DNA of 19,272 nucleotides from Candidatus Gastranaerophilales bacterium (lineage in GTDB: Bacteria > Cyanobacteriota > Vampirovibrionia > Gastranaerophilales > Gastranaerophilaceae): NCBI GenBank assembly GCA_944323945.1, contig CALUUL010000035.1, forward strand, positions 1 through 19,272. Direction: 5' to 3'. Position 1 is the stretch's first letter, and the number at the start of each line of letters is the position of its first letter. The position numbers and the translations under genes are program-made. Below are positions 14,042-19,272 of the stretch, one piece after another. The notes under the pieces were generated by a model. The model searched no databases. It was not told the DNA's origin and worked only from the letters and a program-made list of their open reading frames with translations.

Positions 14042-15820
14042 CTAGTTAACTTTAGTTGTAAGTCTTAAATGCAATTCTCTAAGCTGATCTTCAGAAGCTA
14101 AAGCAGGTGCATCTGTCATCAAACATTTAGCAGCTGAATTTTTAGGGAATGCAATTACATCTCTTATTGAATTTGTTTTAGCTAATAATGCAACAACACG
14201 GTCCAAACCTAAAGCAAGACCCGCATGCGGAGGTGTACCATATCTGAACGCATTAATCATAAATCCGAATTTTTCTTGAGTTTCTTCTTCAGATAAGCCT
14301 AAAGCTTTAAATACTCTCTTTTGAATTTCACCATCATGTATTCTTACACTACCACCACCAAGTTCATTACCGTTATAAACTATATCATAAGCAATTGAAC
14401 GGCAATTAGCAGGATCCGTTTCCATTTTGTCTATATCTTCGAGATTTGGCATTGTGAACGGATGATGAACAGATACATATCTTTTATCTTCTTCAGAATA
14501 TTCAAACATTGGAAAATCAACAACCCATAAAAGAGCATGAGCATCAGGATCAATCAAACCTAATTTTTCACCAAAATATAATCTGAATCTTCCCATTACA
14601 TCATATGTAACTTTTGGTTTATCAGCAACAAAGAAAATAACATCACCAGGTTTTGCATTTCCTCTTTGCTTTATTTGCTCTGCTTGTTCTTCTGTTAAGA
14701 ATTTAAGAACAGGAGATTTTGCTGTTCCATCCTCTAAATACATTATATTCGCTAAAGCTTTTGCACCAAATGAAATCACTAATTTTGTTAAATCATCCAT
14801 TTCTTTTCTTGAATAAGATGCAATGCCTGGAATTTTAATAGCTCTAACTATACCGCCTCTTTTCAAGGTATCTTTAATTATTTCAAAATTAGATTCCATT
14901 ATGATATCACCAATATCAAATAATTCTAATCCAAATCTTAAATCAGGTCTGTCACTACCATATTTATCCATAGCTTCTTTGTAAGTAATAACAGGAAGCT
15001 TATCAGGTGTTTCATACCCTACAAGTCTGAATACGTCTTTTAAGAGACCCTCAACCATATTCATAATATCTTGTTGTTCAACAAAAGACATTTCCATATC
15101 AACTTGCGTGAATTCAGGCTGTCTATCAGCTCTTAAGTCTTCATCACGGAAGCATCTTGCTATTTGGTAATACCTTTCAATACCACCAACCATCAATAAT
15201 TGTTTAAAAATTTGAGGTGATTGGGGTAATGCGTAAAATTTTCCGGGTTGAACACGGCTTGGAACTAAATAATCTCTGGCACCTTCAGGTGTAGTTTTAA
15301 TCAAAATAGGAGTTTCAACCTCCATAAAATTTTGATTATTCAAATAATTACGCATTGTTTTAACAATTTCATGTCTTAATTTAAGACAATTTAAAACCTT
15401 TTCTTGTCTTAAATCTAAATAACGATATTTAAGTCTAATATCTTCACTAACATCATCTGAATTTAATGGGAATGGCAATACTGCCGCAGTAGACAATATT
15501 TCTAAAGAAATCGGATAAACTTCAATTTCGCCTGTAGGAAGTTTAGGGTTATATGTTTCTTCAGGTCTTACAGAAACAACACCTGTTGCTTTTATTACAA
15601 ATTCATCTCTTAATTTTTGAAATGCTTCATAAACTTCAGGATTTTTTTGCGGATCTGAAACCAATTGAAATAATCCTGATTTATCTCTAACTTCAACAAA
15701 GATAATTCCGCCTAAATCTCTGACAGCAGAAACCCAACCTGCTATTGTAACTTGTTTACCTACTTCATTTTTTGTTATTTCACCGCATCCATGCGTTTTC
15801 ATTGATGTCGTTGTTATCAT
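14042..15820 (-). CDS. aspS: Aspartyl-tRNA synthetase
   Basis: AspRS attaches aspartate to tRNA in the cytoplasm. The 592-residue bacterial form has an N-terminal OB-fold anticodon-binding domain (GWVSAVRDLGGIIFVEVRD, 28-46), the class II core with YRYLDLR at 132-138, the QSPQIFKQ segment at 200-207, motif 2 around CFRDEDLRADRQPEFTQVD (223-241), an inserted GAD domain in the middle, and motif 3 GLALGLDRVVALL at about 534-546. I chose ATG at 15820 because AGGA lies seven bases upstream; an in-frame GTG at 15841 would place that ribosome-binding site inside the gene. Leu36 sits at the position that is often His in non-discriminating enzymes, which hints at a tRNA(Asp)-specific enzyme. That is weak evidence only. 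Confidence 0.97.
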   Translation of the reverse strand: MITTTSMKTHGCGEITKNEVGKQVTIAGWVSAVRDLGGIIFVEVRDKSGLFQLVSDPQKNPEVYEAFQKLRDEFVIKATGVVSVRPEETYNPKLPTGEIEVYPISLEILSTAAVLPFPLNSDDVSEDIRLKYRYLDLRQEKVLNCLKLRHEIVKTMRNYLNNQNFMEVETPILIKTTPEGARDYLVPSRVQPGKFYALPQSPQIFKQLLMVGGIERYYQIARCFRDEDLRADRQPEFTQVDMEMSFVEQQDIMNMVEGLLKDVFRLVGYETPDKLPVITYKEAMDKYGSDRPDLRFGLELFDIGDIIMESNFEIIKDTLKRGGIVRAIKIPGIASYSRKEMDDLTKLVISFGAKALANIMYLEDGTAKSPVLKFLTEEQAEQIKQRGNAKPGDVIFFVADKPKVTYDVMGRFRLYFGEKLGLIDPDAHALLWVVDFPMFEYSEEDKRYVSVHHPFTMPNLEDIDKMETDPANCRSIAYDIVYNGNELGGGSVRIHDGEIQKRVFKALGLSEEETQEKFGFMINAFRYGTPPHAGLALGLDRVVALLAKTNSIRDVIAFPKNSAAKCLMTDAPALASEDQLRELHLRLTTKVN

Positions 15821-15890
15821 AATAAATTCCTGTCTACTCACTTATAATTAATTATAAATTTAACTCAAAAATACTTTATTTTCAAAGTTT

Positions 15891-16742
15891 TTATATTTTT
15901 CTCTTTTTTACCCTTACACCTTCAACTTCATATACATTTTCTATTGCAATAAAAGCCCTTGGGTCAATGTTTTTAGCTATTTCTTTTATTTTTTGAACCT
16001 GAAGACGAGATATTACACAATAAACAATCCTTTTCTTTATGCCGGAATATCCACCTTCTGCATCAATATATGTAACGCTTACATCCATTTTTTCCATAAT
16101 GTCTTTACCTATTTCTGTTGAATAATCAGTAATAACAAAAACAGATTTTGATTCATTCAAACCTTCAATAACGATATCCATAGTCTTATAGGCAACAAAA
16201 TATGTAACTATGGAATATAAAGCATGCTGCCAATCATATATAAATCCTGCCACAGTGAATATAAAAAGATTTATAAACATGATTATTTCACCAACAGAAA
16301 ACGGTATTTTTTTTGTTGAATATATAGCTAAAATTTCAGTACCATCAACAGATGCACCATTTCTTATAATCAAACCGACCCCTGCGCCAAGAATTAATCC
16401 GCCAAATATGGCAACCAAGAATAATTCCAAATTATCAATTATACAATGTCCATGAAACATCTTACCAAAAAATGTAACACCTGCTGCAAATATTAAAATT
16501 GAGTAAAATGTTGAGAAAACAAATCGTTTACCTAATTTTTGAAGTGCAAGTATTATAAAAGGTAAGTTAATACATACAATAAAAATTCCTAACGGTTGAC
16601 TTGTAATAGTGCTCAAAATCATTGAAATACCGGTTACACCACCGTCTATAATCTTACTTGGGATTAAAAACCCTTCAATTGCAAATGCGTATATTAATGC
16701 CCCAATTGTTAAAAAGAAATAATCTTTTAAATAAGTTTTCAT
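15891..16742 (-). CDS. YitT family membrane protein
   Basis: This 283-residue integral membrane protein has about five or six hydrophobic segments in residues 8-195, including the family phrases PSKIIDGGVTGISM at 28-41 and RNGASVDGTEILA at 127-139. Its C-terminal soluble DUF2179 domain is at about 215-275 (VTYIDAEGGYSG, RIVYCVISRLQV, DPRAFIAIENVYEVEG). The family is widespread and its substrate is not established; transport is plausible but unproven. The ATG at 16742 has AGAGG at a spacing of six bases. TATAAT on the minus strand (16767-16762) is the likely -10. The gene lies 70 bases upstream of aspS on the same strand with no clear terminator between them, so aspS may be partly read from this promoter. 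Confidence 0.92.
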   Translation of the reverse strand: MKTYLKDYFFLTIGALIYAFAIEGFLIPSKIIDGGVTGISMILSTITSQPLGIFIVCINLPFIILALQKLGKRFVFSTFYSILIFAAGVTFFGKMFHGHCIIDNLELFLVAIFGGLILGAGVGLIIRNGASVDGTEILAIYSTKKIPFSVGEIIMFINLFIFTVAGFIYDWQHALYSIVTYFVAYKTMDIVIEGLNESKSVFVITDYSTEIGKDIMEKMDVSVTYIDAEGGYSGIKKRIVYCVISRLQVQKIKEIAKNIDPRAFIAIENVYEVEGVRVKKRKI

Positions 16743-16775
16743 ATATGACCTCTTAGAAAAAATTATACAATAAAA

Positions 16776-16804
16776 TTGCTTTCAGACATAAAATTTATTA
16801 TGAT
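16776..16804 (+). promoter_or_regulatory. Probable promoter of the DUF1796-like gene
   Basis: TTGCTT (16776-16781), a 17-base spacer and TATGAT (16799-16804) lie such that the predicted transcription start falls at or next to the ATG at 16812. This fits a leaderless transcript. It overlaps the divergent YitT promoter region. Confidence 0.5.
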
Positions 16805-16811
16805 TTATGAT

Positions 16812-17441
16812 ATGAAAAATATTAAACCGGTAATAATTCCTCTCGGGCAAAATTGTATGCCTCGAACAATCTTAACAAGATGGAGAATAAAAAAAAGAAA
16901 AATTTTTGGCGAATTAACATACCCCTTTGATTTTGCTGTTTTTGGAATGCCGGAAATTACAAAAACTTTAAAAACTGATTTTAACGAATTTTTTAATAAT
17001 TTAGAATATAAAACCGATTATTGGATTAAAGCCCCAAATTGTATTTATTTCTCTCACGATAAAAAATATAAAGAAAAAGATAAACACAAACTTGTAAATC
17101 TTTATAAAAAACGAATTAATAACTTTAGAAAAATTATTGAAGAAAGGGATAATTTCCTGTTCTTTCAAATACTTGGTGACAGCGAAGATATAGAAAATCA
17201 ATACAATGCACTAAAGAAAATAACAAAAAATAAATCATTTAAATTAGCAGTAGTTGATACAGAAAATATCACAAAAGAAATCAATCTAAAAAATGTATAT
17301 ATATTAAAATTAAAAATGCCAAATGAACAATACAAAAACAATTGGTGGAAAGAAGAATATTACAACAGTCCACAAGGTAAGGCTTTTGAAAAACAAATAG
17401 CCGATTTTTGTATTGAAGTAATAACAAAAGAATATGTTTAA
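16812..17441 (+). CDS. DUF1796-type putative papain-like cysteine peptidase
   Basis: The 209-residue protein opens with IIPLGQNCMPR (8-18) and continues with ELTYPFDFAVFGM (34-46), then FSHD at 80-83. This order, with a candidate nucleophile Cys15, the YPFDF block and a later His82, fits the DUF1796 family, annotated as putative papain-like cysteine peptidases. Activity is predicted, not shown. Middle segments such as YKKRINNFRKII (98-109) and FLFFQILGDSEDI (115-127) fit the RRI..F and LF blocks of that family. No signal peptide is present. Starts at 16776 (TTG) and 16800 (ATG) are possible, but neither has a Shine-Dalgarno; the promoter position favours 16812 and a leaderless mRNA. It is Lys/Asn-rich and AT-rich. 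Its stop lies five bases from the convergent atpC stop with no terminator between them. Confidence 0.65.
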   Translation: MKNIKPVIIPLGQNCMPRTILTRWRIKKRKIFGELTYPFDFAVFGMPEITKTLKTDFNEFFNNLEYKTDYWIKAPNCIYFSHDKKYKEKDKHKLVNLYKKRINNFRKIIEERDNFLFFQILGDSEDIENQYNALKKITKNKSFKLAVVDTENITKEINLKNVYILKLKMPNEQYKNNWWKEEYYNSPQGKAFEKQIADFCIEVITKEYV

Positions 17442-17446
17442 TAATG

Positions 17447-17854
17447 CTATTGCTTTGAAGCAGCTTTTAAACGAGCCATTGCTCTTGCCAAAGCCGTGTT
17501 TGCAATTTTAATATCTCTTTGAGTCTCAGCAGAAGCAATTTTCGCTTCAGCTCGTTCTTTTGCTAGCTGAGCTCTTGTAGTATCAATATCATTACCGCAT
17601 TCTGCAACTTCCGTTAAAATAATAGCTTCATTATCTTTAAACTGAAAAGCCCCGCCAATAATAGAAAAATGCTTTACTTCACCATCTTTTTCAATTTTGG
17701 CTGTATCGATAGCTAAAGAAGACATAAAAGGAACATGATTAGGTAAAACACCAAATCCGCCATCTTGCCCTTGTGCATAAATGGCATCAACGTCATCTTC
17801 ATACACAATTTTCTCTGGAGTTATTATCTTAAAATGAATAGTTTTTTCTGACAT
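17447..17854 (-). CDS. atpC: F1 ATP synthase epsilon subunit
   Basis: Epsilon is part of the rotor stalk of F1Fo ATP synthase and can inhibit ATP hydrolysis through its C-terminal helices. The 135-residue protein has the N-terminal beta-sandwich at about 1-85 (FKIITPEKIVYEDDVDAIYA, GFGVLPNHVPFM, FSIIGGAFQF) and a complete C-terminal helical hairpin at about 90-135 (Ala/Arg/Lys-rich, ending RAMARLKAASKQ). It starts eight bases after the atpD stop, and the ribosome-binding sequence TAGGT overlaps that stop. The two genes are surely cotranscribed. No hairpin terminator is visible after the stop. Confidence 0.96.
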   Translation of the reverse strand: MSEKTIHFKIITPEKIVYEDDVDAIYAQGQDGGFGVLPNHVPFMSSLAIDTAKIEKDGEVKHFSIIGGAFQFKDNEAIILTEVAECGNDIDTTRAQLAKERAEAKIASAETQRDIKIANTALARAMARLKAASKQ

Positions 17855-17862
17855 AATAATAC

Positions 17863-19272
<1,410 letters not shown>

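Noticed and set aside
15842..15857. 16-base perfect palindrome TTATAATTAATTATAA upstream of aspS
   Set aside because: It is made only of A and T in AT-rich DNA, so it is likely to arise by chance; it may simply include a -10 box.

Overview
The window looks like chromosomal housekeeping DNA from a very AT-rich bacterium. My best guess is the gut and environmental non-photosynthetic sister group of Cyanobacteria (Vampirovibrionia/Melainabacteria, order Gastranaerophilales). This is an inference. It rests on the style of the prepilin (GFTLAEVLITL leader, MTVPTL segment), the low GC, the small HEAT-like and membrane-anchored crystallin-like proteins, and the mix of bacterial core genes. No rRNA, tRNA, phage, transposase, CRISPR or recognisable defence gene is visible.

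Layout, left to right. Positions 1-893 (-) hold a truncated secreted protein with a glycine-rich hydrophobic stretch. It is divergent from gatB (+), which has a good promoter and a terminator. Next come a membrane-anchored LysM protein (-) and a type IV prepilin-like protein (-), both with clear promoters. A 591-base non-coding stretch follows; it contains an isolated 34-base GC-rich island. Then come a 76-residue protein of unknown function (+), a membrane-anchored alpha-crystallin (Hsp20-like) protein (-), a 102-residue unknown (-) and a small HEAT-repeat-like protein (+). The intergenic stretch 6379-6824 carries a roughly 145-base imperfect palindromic element, a second copy of its left half about 293 bases downstream, and a strong hairpin.

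From 11807 down to 6825 on the minus strand runs a tight gene cluster: rseP, gmk, coaBC, a Nif3-like gene, a small secreted protein, rsmD. Several junctions overlap; two are TAATG stop/start overlaps. The cluster combines membrane proteolysis, nucleotide metabolism, coenzyme A synthesis and 16S rRNA methylation. A comF-type phosphoribosyltransferase (+) is divergent from rseP, and dnaA (-) converges on it. Then come aspS (-), a YitT-type membrane protein (-) and a divergent DUF1796-type putative cysteine peptidase (+). The last two genes are atpC and atpD (-), the end of an F1 ATP synthase operon that continues past the right edge.

I do not see an obvious undescribed multi-gene system. The most unusual items are the palindromic element and its solo half, the GC island, a LysM-like insertion inside the RseP PDZ region, the membrane-tethered crystallin-domain protein, and two apparently leaderless plus-strand genes.
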